35,186 nucleotides of DNA from JAMIFV01 sp035906055 (GTDB taxonomy: Bacteria > Pseudomonadota > Alphaproteobacteria > Rickettsiales > JABCZZ01). The notes below the pieces were generated by a model that saw nothing but the letters and a program-made list of their open reading frames with translations, ran no database searches and had not been told where the DNA came from. Every line of letters starts with the position of its first letter. The first letter of the stretch is position 1. The stretch is taken from positions 1 to 35,186 of the forward strand of contig JAMIFV010000036.1 of NCBI GenBank assembly GCA_035906055.1. Reading direction: 5' to 3'. Position numbers and translations under genes: made by a program. Shown here one piece after another: positions 22,673-29,528 of the stretch.

Positions 22673-23866
22673 CTACATATTATATTTGCGTTTAACCCTT
22701 ATAGCCATAGAGCCTACGCCCAGAAACGCAATACCCATTATGATGAGCGCCACCGGCCAGCCCACCGAGTTCATAAAATATTCGCTGGTGTAGTAGCCGA
22801 TGAACCCCAGCATTGCGAACACGGAGGTGGCAAGCAAGGCACGGCTCTGGATGATGGCGGAGCCGTACATCAGCGCCACCGCCAGCCCGAAATAGAGCAG
22901 CTCCAGCGGGGTGTGGCGCACTTCGTCGAACAGCCCGGCATAGAACAGGGCGGAACCGAAGAAAAAGCCCAGTCCGGCCAGTTTATGCTCGTCCGCGTGG
23001 CGCATGGCATTGCCCAGCGAGAAAATGGAAATGCCCGTGACGATCGCTGCCATGGACGCGTCCGTGGCGCGCTCCAGCACCGCGAACACGCCCGTATTGA
23101 ACCACAGGCCGCCGATGAAATAGAAGATGGCGGCAAGCGCGTTATGCGCCGTGCGGCCAAGCGTATACGCCGTGAACACCATGCCGCCGCCCAGCAGCAG
23201 CGCGATGTGCTCGTCCTGCATCCCGGCGATATCCAGCGCCATCTGCAACGCGCCATAAGCGAATGCAATGGCGGTAAAGGCCAGAGAGTCGCGGCGGAAG
23301 GTATGGAACACCATCGCCTGCTGGAAAGCCATCACGCCGAAGCAGAACAGCGAGGCCTTGCGCCAGTCGTCGCCCCTGGGAAACATTTCATGCAGGAACA
23401 CGAACCAGCCGCCCGTTTCAATGACCGCCGCAATGATGATAAGCGGTAATATGGCCTGCCTGTATTTTCCCTCCTTCATGGCGATGACGGAAAGCACTGA
23501 CAGCCCCATGCCGACGCCCAGCGTCACGATGATGCGCATGGCAGACGACATCGACTCCCAGAACATGCTGATATAGACGCCAACGCCTGCGAACACGAGC
23601 GTTGCGCCGAGGAAGAACATGAGCTTGGTCGCAATGTCCCCCGTGGAGCGCTTAGGCCTGGCCGCAGCATCTTCCGGCGGCAGCGTGTCCCACGCAGCCT
23701 TGAGCTGGTCGGGCGTCAGGCCCTGTGCGCGCATATAGCCGACGAGGAAATTCAAATGTTCCTGCGGGGTCTTTTTACCCACGATATTACTGATGCGGGC
23801 AAGGGGTGACTCGGATTTGGCAAACACCGCCCAGCCGAGCGCGCCGATGAGGAGGATCTCTATCAT
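22673..23866 (-). CDS. Polytopic membrane protein, DUF2157-like
   Basis: This 397-residue integral membrane protein starts with a membrane helix (MIEILLIGALGWAVF). A short soluble section (about 30-80, with YMRAQGLTPDQLKAAWDTLP) follows, and then roughly ten hydrophobic helices to a basic tail (RVKRKYNM). The overall plan resembles DUF2157 proteins, but I cannot confirm this without a profile search. Its start overlaps the end of the preceding gene by 4 nt, and its stop is 1 nt before envC, so it is embedded in the envelope operon. Function unknown. Confidence 0.8.
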   Translation of the reverse strand: MIEILLIGALGWAVFAKSESPLARISNIVGKKTPQEHLNFLVGYMRAQGLTPDQLKAAWDTLPPEDAAARPKRSTGDIATKLMFFLGATLVFAGVGVYISMFWESMSSAMRIIVTLGVGMGLSVLSVIAMKEGKYRQAILPLIIIAAVIETGGWFVFLHEMFPRGDDWRKASLFCFGVMAFQQAMVFHTFRRDSLAFTAIAFAYGALQMALDIAGMQDEHIALLLGGGMVFTAYTLGRTAHNALAAIFYFIGGLWFNTGVFAVLERATDASMAAIVTGISIFSLGNAMRHADEHKLAGLGFFFGSALFYAGLFDEVRHTPLELLYFGLAVALMYGSAIIQSRALLATSVFAMLGFIGYYTSEYFMNSVGWPVALIIMGIAFLGVGSMAIRVKRKYNM

Positions 23867-24477
23867 TGTGGCACCACCCAGCCGATGAAGCGTGTGTTAT
23901 AGTAATAATACCCCTTATCCACCGGCAGGCGCAGGCGATAGGTGCCGTTACGCAGCACCGGCCCGTTATTGTTGCCGGAGCGCGAGAAGAACAGCGAAGG
24001 CAGGATGCCGCCGCTGGAATAGCCGTCCCCCTGACTGAACTCATAACCGTCCGGCGCCGGGCTGCTGTCTTCCAGCCTCACGTCTTTGAACTCCGGCACC
24101 TCTACCGGCAACACGCGGCCACGCAATGCTTCGGCGCGCTTGTAATCATTTTCGCTGCCCCTGGGCGGGCGCGATTGCGCAGGCGGGTCCACCGTGATGC
24201 GCTTCATCGTACCACTGGCGGCGTTATAGCGGTAAATCTCCAAAGGCTGACAGTAACTGCATTCACCGGCAAAACTTACCGCCAGTTTATTATTCTCCAC
24301 TTTCACACGAAACCCTTCGCCGCCGCCATAATGGTTGCTGGTGAATACCACGTCATATTTGGGAGGGATGGCCGTGAGGTTGGGCAGGCCTGCCGCCACG
24401 AGGAAAAATCCTACCAGCAGGATGGGCAGACCAAGGCCGAATGCCAGCGTGGGGTTCTCTTTGATGAACTGCTTCAT
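23863..24477 (-). CDS. Membrane-anchored periplasmic protein of unknown function
   Basis: This 204-residue protein has one N-terminal transmembrane helix (residues ~10-32, LAFGLGLPILLVGFFLVAAG). A beta-rich extracytoplasmic part with a CSYC pair and many Tyr and Gly residues follows. It is chosen from the ATG at 24477 (GGAGTG upstream); the longer frame to 24516 reaches into the promoter. Pairs of a polytopic DUF2157-like protein and a small anchored partner (GDYXXLXY type) are known, and the arrangement here is similar, but the signature itself is not visible. First gene of the six-gene run to rppH. Confidence 0.75.
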   Translation of the reverse strand: MKQFIKENPTLAFGLGLPILLVGFFLVAAGLPNLTAIPPKYDVVFTSNHYGGGEGFRVKVENNKLAVSFAGECSYCQPLEIYRYNAASGTMKRITVDPPAQSRPPRGSENDYKRAEALRGRVLPVEVPEFKDVRLEDSSPAPDGYEFSQGDGYSSGGILPSLFFSRSGNNNGPVLRNGTYRLRLPVDKGYYYYNTRFIGWVVPQ

Positions 24478-24506
24478 AGACACTCCCTCATAGATATGAT
24501 CGACAC

Positions 24507-24535
24507 AATATAACATCGTTCAATTGACTGCGCAA
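24507..24535 (-). promoter_or_regulatory. Promoter of the envelope operon
   Basis: On the minus strand TTGCGC (24535-24530) and TATATT (24512-24507) are 17 nt apart. The start would be near 24500, 23 nt before the first ATG. Confidence 0.65.
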
Positions 24536-24561
24536 GCAAATAGTATTTACCAAAAAAATAC

Positions 24562-24590
24562 TTGGAAATCCCTGCGTTTTCCTGCATAAT
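24562..24590 (+). promoter_or_regulatory. rsfS promoter
   Basis: TTGGAA (24562-24567) and CATAAT (24585-24590) are 17 nt apart. The predicted start near 24597 leaves ~18 nt before the AAGGAG at 24616-24621. Confidence 0.6.
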
Positions 24591-24610
24591 GAGCTTATAG
24601 ATGCACCTTT

Positions 24611-24997
24611 TTGATAAGGAGAAAAGCCATCAAAACCCCCACACAGCCTGCAAAGCTTAACGCTTTGAAAAAACTTATAGAAAAGTCACTCGATGCCGCC
24701 AAGGCGCAGGACATAACCAGCATCGAGATCACCGGAAAGAGCAGTATCGCAGACTACATGATCGTCGCTTCCGGCACCTCGCAGAAACATATCGCCAGCC
24801 TTGCTGACCATCTCGTGGAAAAGCTCCATGAGAAAGGCTTCGACTATATTCCGGTGGAAGGAAAAGGTGAAAGCGACTGGGTCGTGGTAGACGTTGGCAA
24901 CATCATCGTACACCTCTTCCGCCCCGAAACACGCCAGCATTATAATCTCGAAAAAATGTGGGACATGCCGGAGATGACCCTCGAAGCGGCATTATAG
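24611..24997 (+). CDS. rsfS: Ribosomal silencing factor RsfS (Iojap)
   Basis: RsfS binds L14 and blocks subunit joining in starved cells. The family core is clear: AQDITSIEITGKSSIADYMIVASGTSQKHI, then ESDWVVVDVGNIIVHLF and RPETRQHYNLEKMW. The start is uncertain. The coordinates given use a TTG at 24611, but a perfect AAGGAG (24616-24621) lies inside that reading and points, 7 nt on, to an ATC codon at 24629. No ATG exists in this frame before the conserved core; a further TTG at 24665 lacks a binding site. Length is 123-129 residues depending on the start. It precedes rlmH, the usual partner, but ~200 bp of hairpin-rich repeat intervenes. Confidence 0.9.
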   Translation: MIRRKAIKTPTQPAKLNALKKLIEKSLDAAKAQDITSIEITGKSSIADYMIVASGTSQKHIASLADHLVEKLHEKGFDYIPVEGKGESDWVVVDVGNIIVHLFRPETRQHYNLEKMWDMPEMTLEAAL

Positions 24998-25003
24998 AAT
25001 ATA

Positions 25004-25194
25004 AAACCTGTTTAAAATTTTGCTTTGGCGTAGCGAGATAACCAACCCCGCCGCAAGCAGCGGGGTATTTGTAAGGGGGATGAAGACATCCCCCTTCGCT
25101 AACGCTTACCCCCTCTAAAGGGGTCGTCGCCTTCGGCTCCTCCACGCCGCAGGCGGCGGGGAATGTACCCGGAGGGATTAAAAACAGGCTTTTT
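25004..25194. repeat. Hairpin-rich element between rsfS and rlmH
   Basis: The ends are short inverted repeats (AAAACCTGTTT near 25005, AAACAGG and TTTT near 25181-25194). In between lie several GC hairpins: CCCCGCCGCAAGCAGCGGGG, GGGGGATGAAGACATCCCCC and ACCCCCTCTAAAGGGGT. It ends directly at the rlmH start codon. Frames through it are repeat translations, not genes. Confidence 0.7.
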
Positions 25195-25653
25195 GTGCAG
25201 TGCAATATTATTACTATCGGCAAATGGAAATCCGGCCCGGAGAAGGCCTTGTTCGAGCATTACGCCGCACGATGCCCGTGGAAATTATCCCTGAAAGAAC
25301 TCGAATATAAAAAACCCCTCGCCCCCGAAGCGCTCAAGGCAAAGGAAGCGGGGCTATTGCTTGCCGCAAGCGAGGGCGCGGAAATAGTGTGGGCGCTGGA
25401 TGAAGCGGGCAAGGAATTCTCCAGCCTCCAGTTCGCCAGGTCGCTGCAGAATTACCGCGACCAGGGCATACGCGGCATCACCTTCCTCATCGGCGGGGCG
25501 GACGGGCATCACGACAGCGTGCGAAAACGCGCCAGCCAGCTATTCTCGCTCGGCAAGGTTACATGGCCCCACCTGCTGGTGCGCGCCCTGCTTGCAGAGC
25601 AGCTTTACCGTGCGTATACAATTAACACAGGCCACCCTTATCACCGTGAATAG
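25195..25653 (+). CDS. rlmH: 23S rRNA (pseudouridine1915-N3)-methyltransferase
   Basis: RlmH is a SPOUT-fold methyltransferase that modifies pseudouridine 1915 in helix 69 of 23S rRNA. The 152-residue protein begins MQCNIITIGKWKSGPE. It carries the SAM-binding knot (TFLIGGADGHHDSVR) and the C-terminal LLAEQLYRAYTINTGHPYHRE that defines the family. The start is a GTG at 25195 with no good binding site at normal distance; a GGAGG lies about 20 nt upstream, inside the repeat element that replaces the usual short gap to rsfS. Confidence 0.94.
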   Translation: MQCNIITIGKWKSGPEKALFEHYAARCPWKLSLKELEYKKPLAPEALKAKEAGLLLAASEGAEIVWALDEAGKEFSSLQFARSLQNYRDQGIRGITFLIGGADGHHDSVRKRASQLFSLGKVTWPHLLVRALLAEQLYRAYTINTGHPYHRE

Positions 25654-25659
25654 CCCCCT

Positions 25660-25721
25660 GCCTAAACTCTACTGCGGCGGGTAATCTGCTTGTCGCCGCC
25701 GTACTCAAAACTCACGTACTT
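25660..25721 (-). repeat. Half copy of the 19900-20043 palindromic element
   Basis: These 62 nt align with the inverted sequence of 20035-19975 with about nine differences, including CTCAAAACTCACGTACTT. Only one half is present. It starts a few bases after the rlmH stop. Confidence 0.75.
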
Positions 25722-25817
25722 TTCTAATGAGAACCTTGTTGCAACCTTATTCGAGGGGCGTATAATCAATCTTTAGTATTCGCCGTTACAGTTTTTTCTA
25801 TATCTGGTATAAGTTTC

Positions 25818-26501
25818 GTGAATTTCCACACCTATAACGAACAAATGCAGCACCTTACCAAGTCCATCATCACGATGGGCGGGCTGGTGAAGTCCATGAT
25901 CACGCTGGCCGTGCAGTCCCTCACCGCGAAGGACGACGCACATAAGGAACAGGTGCGCGACCTCGATAAGGAAGTCAACGCGCTTGACCGCCATATCAGC
26001 GAACAGGCCACCCTCATGCTGGCGCAGCGCAGCCCAATGGGTGACGATTTGCGCTTCGTTACCTCTGCATTGCGCATCGCCAGCGACCTCGAACGCGCGG
26101 GCGACCTCTCCAAGAACACCACCAAACGCTCGATGAAGCTGGGTGATTACGCGCCCGCTGGCATCCTTGAGTCGCTCTACAACATGGCCGACATCGTGCG
26201 CAACATGGTGGGCGACGCAACCCGCGCCATTGAAACGCGCGACCCTAACCTGGCGCTGGACGTATGGAAGCGCGACAAACAGGTGGATGATATCTATCAG
26301 GAGATCCTGCGCGCATTGCAGCAGGAAATGCAGAAGAACCCGCAATATATTGAACCGGCCACGCATTTCGTGTTCGCCACCAAGAACTTCGAGCGCATCG
26401 CTGACTACGCCACCAGCCTCGCCCGCACGGTGCATTATGTGAATACCGGCACGCTCGCGGATAAGAAAACGCTGAAAGAAGCCAGCGGCGGGAAAGAGTA
26501 G
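25818..26501 (+). CDS. phoU: PhoU-like phosphate signalling protein
   Basis: This 227-residue, all-helical protein has two PhoU repeats. Metal-binding-type motifs appear as DDLRFVTSALRIASDLERAGDLSKN in the first repeat and THFVFATKNFERIADYATSLA in the second. PhoU links the Pst phosphate importer to the PhoR/PhoB system and represses the regulon when phosphate is ample. The start is a GTG at 25818 with no binding site and a promoter almost on top of it (TTACAG/TATAAG ending at 25813). It stands alone here: no pst, phoR or phoB gene is in the window. Confidence 0.93.
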   Translation: MNFHTYNEQMQHLTKSIITMGGLVKSMITLAVQSLTAKDDAHKEQVRDLDKEVNALDRHISEQATLMLAQRSPMGDDLRFVTSALRIASDLERAGDLSKNTTKRSMKLGDYAPAGILESLYNMADIVRNMVGDATRAIETRDPNLALDVWKRDKQVDDIYQEILRALQQEMQKNPQYIEPATHFVFATKNFERIADYATSLARTVHYVNTGTLADKKTLKEASGGKE

Positions 26502-26512
26502 CTCCCTAACGT

Positions 26513-26704
26513 GTCATTCCGGAAAGCGAGCAAGCAGGCAAAGCTTATCCGGAATCCATTTCTCCCACGCAAGTAAAGTATGTGGCAGGAGGTAGACCTA
26601 CTGTGCTTTCTCGCACGCATGCCTTATGCTGTGCTACTTTTATATTGCGGATGAGAGATGGATTCCGTATCGCGCAGCCATCTTGCCGCTTGTACGGAAT
26701 GACA
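26513..26704. repeat. 192-bp MITE-like element between phoU and ruvA
   Basis: Inverted ends of about 50 nt are seen: GTCATTCCGGAAAGCG at 26513 running to GGAATCCATTTCTC, against an inverted copy from 26653 (GAGAGATGGATTCCG) to 26704 (CGGAATGAC). The centre (26566-26652) carries no gene. The end sequence is of the same type as the GTCATTCCCGC end at 10964. Confidence 0.82.
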
Positions 26705-26713
26705 ATGCTTTGG

Positions 26714-27331
26714 TTATCGAGCCAGCATCCTGAGGCTTTCCGTCACCAGCTTGCCAATATCATCAGCTCCCGCCTTTTCAGTGGCTTTTTGCACTGCACC
26801 ATAAGCCTCGGCACGGCCATAGCCTAGGTTCAGCAAAGCTGAGATAGCATCTTCGCTGGCGGAGGCAGGCGGAATGCCTACCAGCTTGCCACGCGCTGCG
26901 GCAGGCAGCGGCACGCCACCGGCAGGCATGGAAAGCACTTTGCTTTTGAGTTCCGTGGCAAGGCGTTCAGCCAGCTTGCCGCCCACACCGGAAACGCGCT
27001 GCAATGACTTTACATCTTTGGCAGCAATAGCCTGCACGAGCTGAGCGGGGGAGAATATGTTGAGGATGGCCAGCGCCATCTTCACACCCACGCCCTGCAC
27101 GGTCATCAGCAGGCGGAACCAGTCGCGCTCCACGATGTCTGGGAAGCCGAACAAATGGATATGATCTTCGCGCACATGCGTCTCGATGATAAGCTCCGCC
27201 GCCTCCCCCTTGCCGGGCATGGCGGCCAGCGTGCGGCCTGAGCAAAACACATGATAGCAGACGCCGCCCACATCCATGAGGAGGGAATCTTCGTCCAGCG
27301 TGTCAATATGTCCCTTGAGTTTGCCGATCAT
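26714..27331 (-). CDS. ruvA: Holliday junction DNA helicase subunit RuvA
   Basis: RuvA is the junction-binding tetramer that loads the RuvB motor. The 205-residue protein has the OB-fold start MIGKLKGHIDTLDEDSLLMDVGGVCYHV. The tandem helix-hairpin-helix part reads LLMTVQGVGVKMALAIL and LQRVSGVGGKLAERLATEL. The C-terminal three-helix domain III (SEDAISALLNLGYGRAEAY) contacts RuvB. It lies 18 nt after ruvC. ruvB, usually next, is absent here. Confidence 0.95.
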   Translation of the reverse strand: MIGKLKGHIDTLDEDSLLMDVGGVCYHVFCSGRTLAAMPGKGEAAELIIETHVREDHIHLFGFPDIVERDWFRLLMTVQGVGVKMALAILNIFSPAQLVQAIAAKDVKSLQRVSGVGGKLAERLATELKSKVLSMPAGGVPLPAAARGKLVGIPPASASEDAISALLNLGYGRAEAYGAVQKATEKAGADDIGKLVTESLRMLAR

Positions 27332-27349
27332 GGTCAGAGGATAGCGGGT

Positions 27350-27868
27350 TCACGCCCTGATGCCAACAGCCAACTGCGGGCTGGTAAGGTGATGGGCATG
27401 GCAGATGGCTATCGCCAGCGCGTCCATGGCGTCCAGCCCGTGTCTGCCGCAGCCCGGCAGCAATAGCTGCACCATGTGCGCCACCTGTTCTTTCTCGGCG
27501 CGGCCAGCGCCCACGATGCTTTTCTTCACCTGAGTGGCGGCATATTCGCCTATGCTCAGGCCCGCGAGCGATAACGTAAGCAGCAACGCGCCCCTTGCCT
27601 GCCCCAGCTTGAGGGCGGACTGCACTCCCGCATTGACGAAAGTTTCCTCCACCGCCGCCTGCTGTGGCTTGTAGCGGGCGATGATCTCATTCAATTGCAT
27701 ATTGAGCGCGGCAAGACGCACGGGAAGTTCATCCGCAGTAGTGGTCCTGAGCACACCGCACGCCACGAAAGAAAGCGAGTTACCTTCTGAACGGATAATA
27801 CCGTAACCGGTTTTCTGGAGGCCGGGGTCGATGCCGAGAATAAAAAGCGGGGATTGAGCGTGGGGCAT
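27350..27868 (-). CDS. ruvC: Crossover junction endodeoxyribonuclease RuvC
   Basis: RuvC is the Holliday junction resolvase. The 172-residue protein shows the RNase H-like acidic residues: Asp in ILGIDPGLQKTGYG, Glu in AAVEETFVNAG and the two Asp in HGLDAMDALAIAICHAH. VKKSIVGAGRAEKEQVAHMV is also typical. The ATG at 27868 is chosen; a TTG at 27889 would add residues encoded by the CCCCAAT repeat. It is part of yebC-ruvC-ruvA, a common proteobacterial order. Confidence 0.95.
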   Translation of the reverse strand: MPHAQSPLFILGIDPGLQKTGYGIIRSEGNSLSFVACGVLRTTTADELPVRLAALNMQLNEIIARYKPQQAAVEETFVNAGVQSALKLGQARGALLLTLSLAGLSIGEYAATQVKKSIVGAGRAEKEQVAHMVQLLLPGCGRHGLDAMDALAIAICHAHHLTSPQLAVGIRA

Positions 27869-27880
27869 CAGGGAAGTATA

Positions 27881-27908
27881 TATCCCCAATCCCTAATCCC
27901 CAATGCCT
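27881..27908. repeat. CCCCAAT heptamer array between yebC and ruvC
   Basis: Units of period 7, TATCCCC then AATCCCT, AATCCCC and AATGCCT, fill the gap between the ruvC start and the yebC stop (27914-27912). A single inverted unit (GGGGATTG) lies at 27849 inside ruvC. It has the same period as the GTTGCAR and GTTNTTN arrays but a different unit. Confidence 0.7.
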
Positions 27909-27911
27909 ATT

Positions 27912-28673
27912 TTAGGCGCTAAGACGTTCCAGCACGTCTTCGGATACTTCGTAATTGGCGTAGACTTCCTGAACGTCGTCATTGTCTTCCAGCACGTCGA
28001 TGAGCTTGAACAGCAGCTTCGCGTTCTCTTCGTCGACCGGCGCACCCGTCCTGGGCAGAAAGGTCAGCTTGCCGCTTGCAGGCTCGCCGAATTTCTTTTC
28101 CAGCGCGTCACGCACGCTGGCATAGGACTCCACTGTGCAGGTTATCTGGTGCTGGCTGCCATGCTCGCCTTTCACCACTTCGCAGTTATCGGCGCCCGCT
28201 TCAATCGCCGCGTCGAGCATCGCTTCTTCGCTGGCTTTTTCCAGTGCGTAGGCAAGCTGCCCCACACGCTCGAACATGAAGGCAACGCTGCCGGTTTCGC
28301 CGAGGTTTCCGCTGTATTTCGAGAATGCCGCGCGCACTTCAGACGCGGTGCGGTTGCGGTTGTCGGTGAGCGCTTCCACGATCACCGCCACGCCGCCGGG
28401 GCCATACCCTTCGTAGCGGATTTCGATGTAGTCCGCGCCGCCCGCCTGACCGCTGGCGCGCTTGATCGTATCGTTGATCTTGTCGTTGGTGATGTTTTCC
28501 GCGCGCGCTTTAAGCACCGCCGCACGCAAACGCGGGTTGTGCGCGGGATCGGGTGCCCCCATCTTGCACGCCGCCGTTATCTCGCGCGCCACCTTGGTGA
28601 ATATTTTCGCTTTCTTCGCATCCTGCGCGCCTTTGCGGCGCATGATGTTTTTAAATTGGGAATGGCCTGCCAT
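27912..28673 (-). CDS. yebC: YebC/PmpR family protein
   Basis: This 253-residue protein starts MAGHSQFKNIMRRKGAQDAKKAKIF, the family signature. TNDKINDTIKRASG and YEGYGPGGVAVIVEALTDNRNRTASEVR follow. YebC-type proteins have been described both as DNA-binding regulators and, more recently, as translation factors that help ribosomes at proline stretches. Its position before ruvC-ruvA is conserved in many proteobacteria. The sequence upstream, between ymdB and yebC, is an inverted heptamer repeat. Confidence 0.95.
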   Translation of the reverse strand: MAGHSQFKNIMRRKGAQDAKKAKIFTKVAREITAACKMGAPDPAHNPRLRAAVLKARAENITNDKINDTIKRASGQAGGADYIEIRYEGYGPGGVAVIVEALTDNRNRTASEVRAAFSKYSGNLGETGSVAFMFERVGQLAYALEKASEEAMLDAAIEAGADNCEVVKGEHGSQHQITCTVESYASVRDALEKKFGEPASGKLTFLPRTGAPVDEENAKLLFKLIDVLEDNDDVQEVYANYEVSEDVLERLSA

Positions 28674-28680
28674 AAGATTC

Positions 28681-28734
28681 GTTGTTCGTTATTTGTTGTT
28701 TGTTGTTGGCGCTATTATTCTAACAACCAATAAC
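28681..28734. repeat. Inverted GTTNTTN heptamer repeat between yebC and ymdB
   Basis: Four heptamers, GTTGTTC, GTTATTT, GTTGTTT and GTTGTTG, lie at 28681-28708. After a 12-nt spacer two inverted units (TAACAAC, CAATAAC) follow at 28721-28734. The ymdB stop codon (28722-28720) is in the right arm, so the ymdB C-terminus (VIGC) is repeat-encoded. Confidence 0.8.
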
Positions 28735-29526
28735 GCCTCCCACTTTAATAGGCGTTATGGCGGTTGCCAAGCCGGTTTTATCGTCCGTTTCGATGATCGC
28801 GCCGCATACCGTGGCCTCGCCGGAAGCCGCCGTCATGCGGTTGCCTTTAGTCACCTTGCTGGTGAAGCGCCTGAGAACAGTGGATTTTTCCATGCCGATG
28901 ACCGAATCATAATTGCCGCACATGCCTGCGTCCGTCTGGTAGGCGGTACCGCCCGCGAGTATGTGCGCGTCATTGGTGGGCACATGCGTATGGCTGCCGA
29001 TGACGGCGCTCACGCGGCCATCGAGGTGATGCCCCATCGCCATTTTTTCAGAGTTCGCTTCGGCATGGATGTCCACCAGTATCGCCGCCGCGTTGCCGCC
29101 CAGCGCATAGGCTTTGAGCGCGCTGTCCGCACAGGCGAACGGGCATGGCAGCTGGTCATGCATGAACACCTGCCCCTGCAGGTGCAACACCACGAGCGTC
29201 TGGCCTTTGGCGTTGGTGACGCTGGCCACGCCCGTGCCGATAGTGGTTTCCGGATAGTTATGCGGGCGCAGCAAACGCTTGTCGCGCGAGAGCGTAGAAA
29301 CAATTTCCTGCTGGTCCCACACATGGTTGCCGGTGGTGATGATATCCGCACCCGCCTTGTAGAATTCCTCACAGATGGCTGGCGTAATGCCAAACCCCGC
29401 CGCCGCGTTCTCACCGTTGACCACCACAAAATCCAGCGCATGTTCCTTGCGCGCGCGCGGGATGTACGCGGTCACCGCATCGCGTCCGCTCCTGCCCACA
29501 ACATCGCCAAGGAATAATATTTTCAT
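28720..29526 (-). CDS. YmdB-type metallophosphoesterase
   Basis: This 268-residue cytoplasmic protein belongs to the TIGR00282/YmdB family. Members hydrolyse 2',3'-cyclic nucleotides in vitro and affect RNA turnover and development in Bacillus. Metal-site motifs are MKILFLGDVVGRSGRDA, VVNGENAAAGFGIT, ITTGNHVWDQQEI, VDIHAEANSEKMAMGHHLDG and VIGSHTHVPTNDAHIL, all intact. Length is normal. It follows the 65-residue gene by 2 nt and precedes yebC across the heptamer repeat. The exact substrate in this organism is unknown. Confidence 0.93.
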   Translation of the reverse strand: MKILFLGDVVGRSGRDAVTAYIPRARKEHALDFVVVNGENAAAGFGITPAICEEFYKAGADIITTGNHVWDQQEIVSTLSRDKRLLRPHNYPETTIGTGVASVTNAKGQTLVVLHLQGQVFMHDQLPCPFACADSALKAYALGGNAAAILVDIHAEANSEKMAMGHHLDGRVSAVIGSHTHVPTNDAHILAGGTAYQTDAGMCGNYDSVIGMEKSTVLRRFTSKVTKGNRMTAASGEATVCGAIIETDDKTGLATAITPIKVGGVIGC

Positions 29527-29528
29527 GC

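Noticed and set aside
24601..24660. Short ATG frame overlapping the rsfS start as a leader peptide
   Set aside because: It starts only a few bases after the predicted transcript start, has no binding site and no notable codons.
24903..25223. 106-codon minus-strand frame
   Set aside because: Mostly translation of the hairpin-rich repeat and the 3' end of rsfS.
26582..26827. 81-codon plus-strand frame
   Set aside because: Starts in the centre of the 192-bp inverted-repeat element and runs antisense into ruvA.
27903..28733. 276-codon plus-strand open frame
   Set aside because: Antisense of yebC, which is complete and has its family signature.
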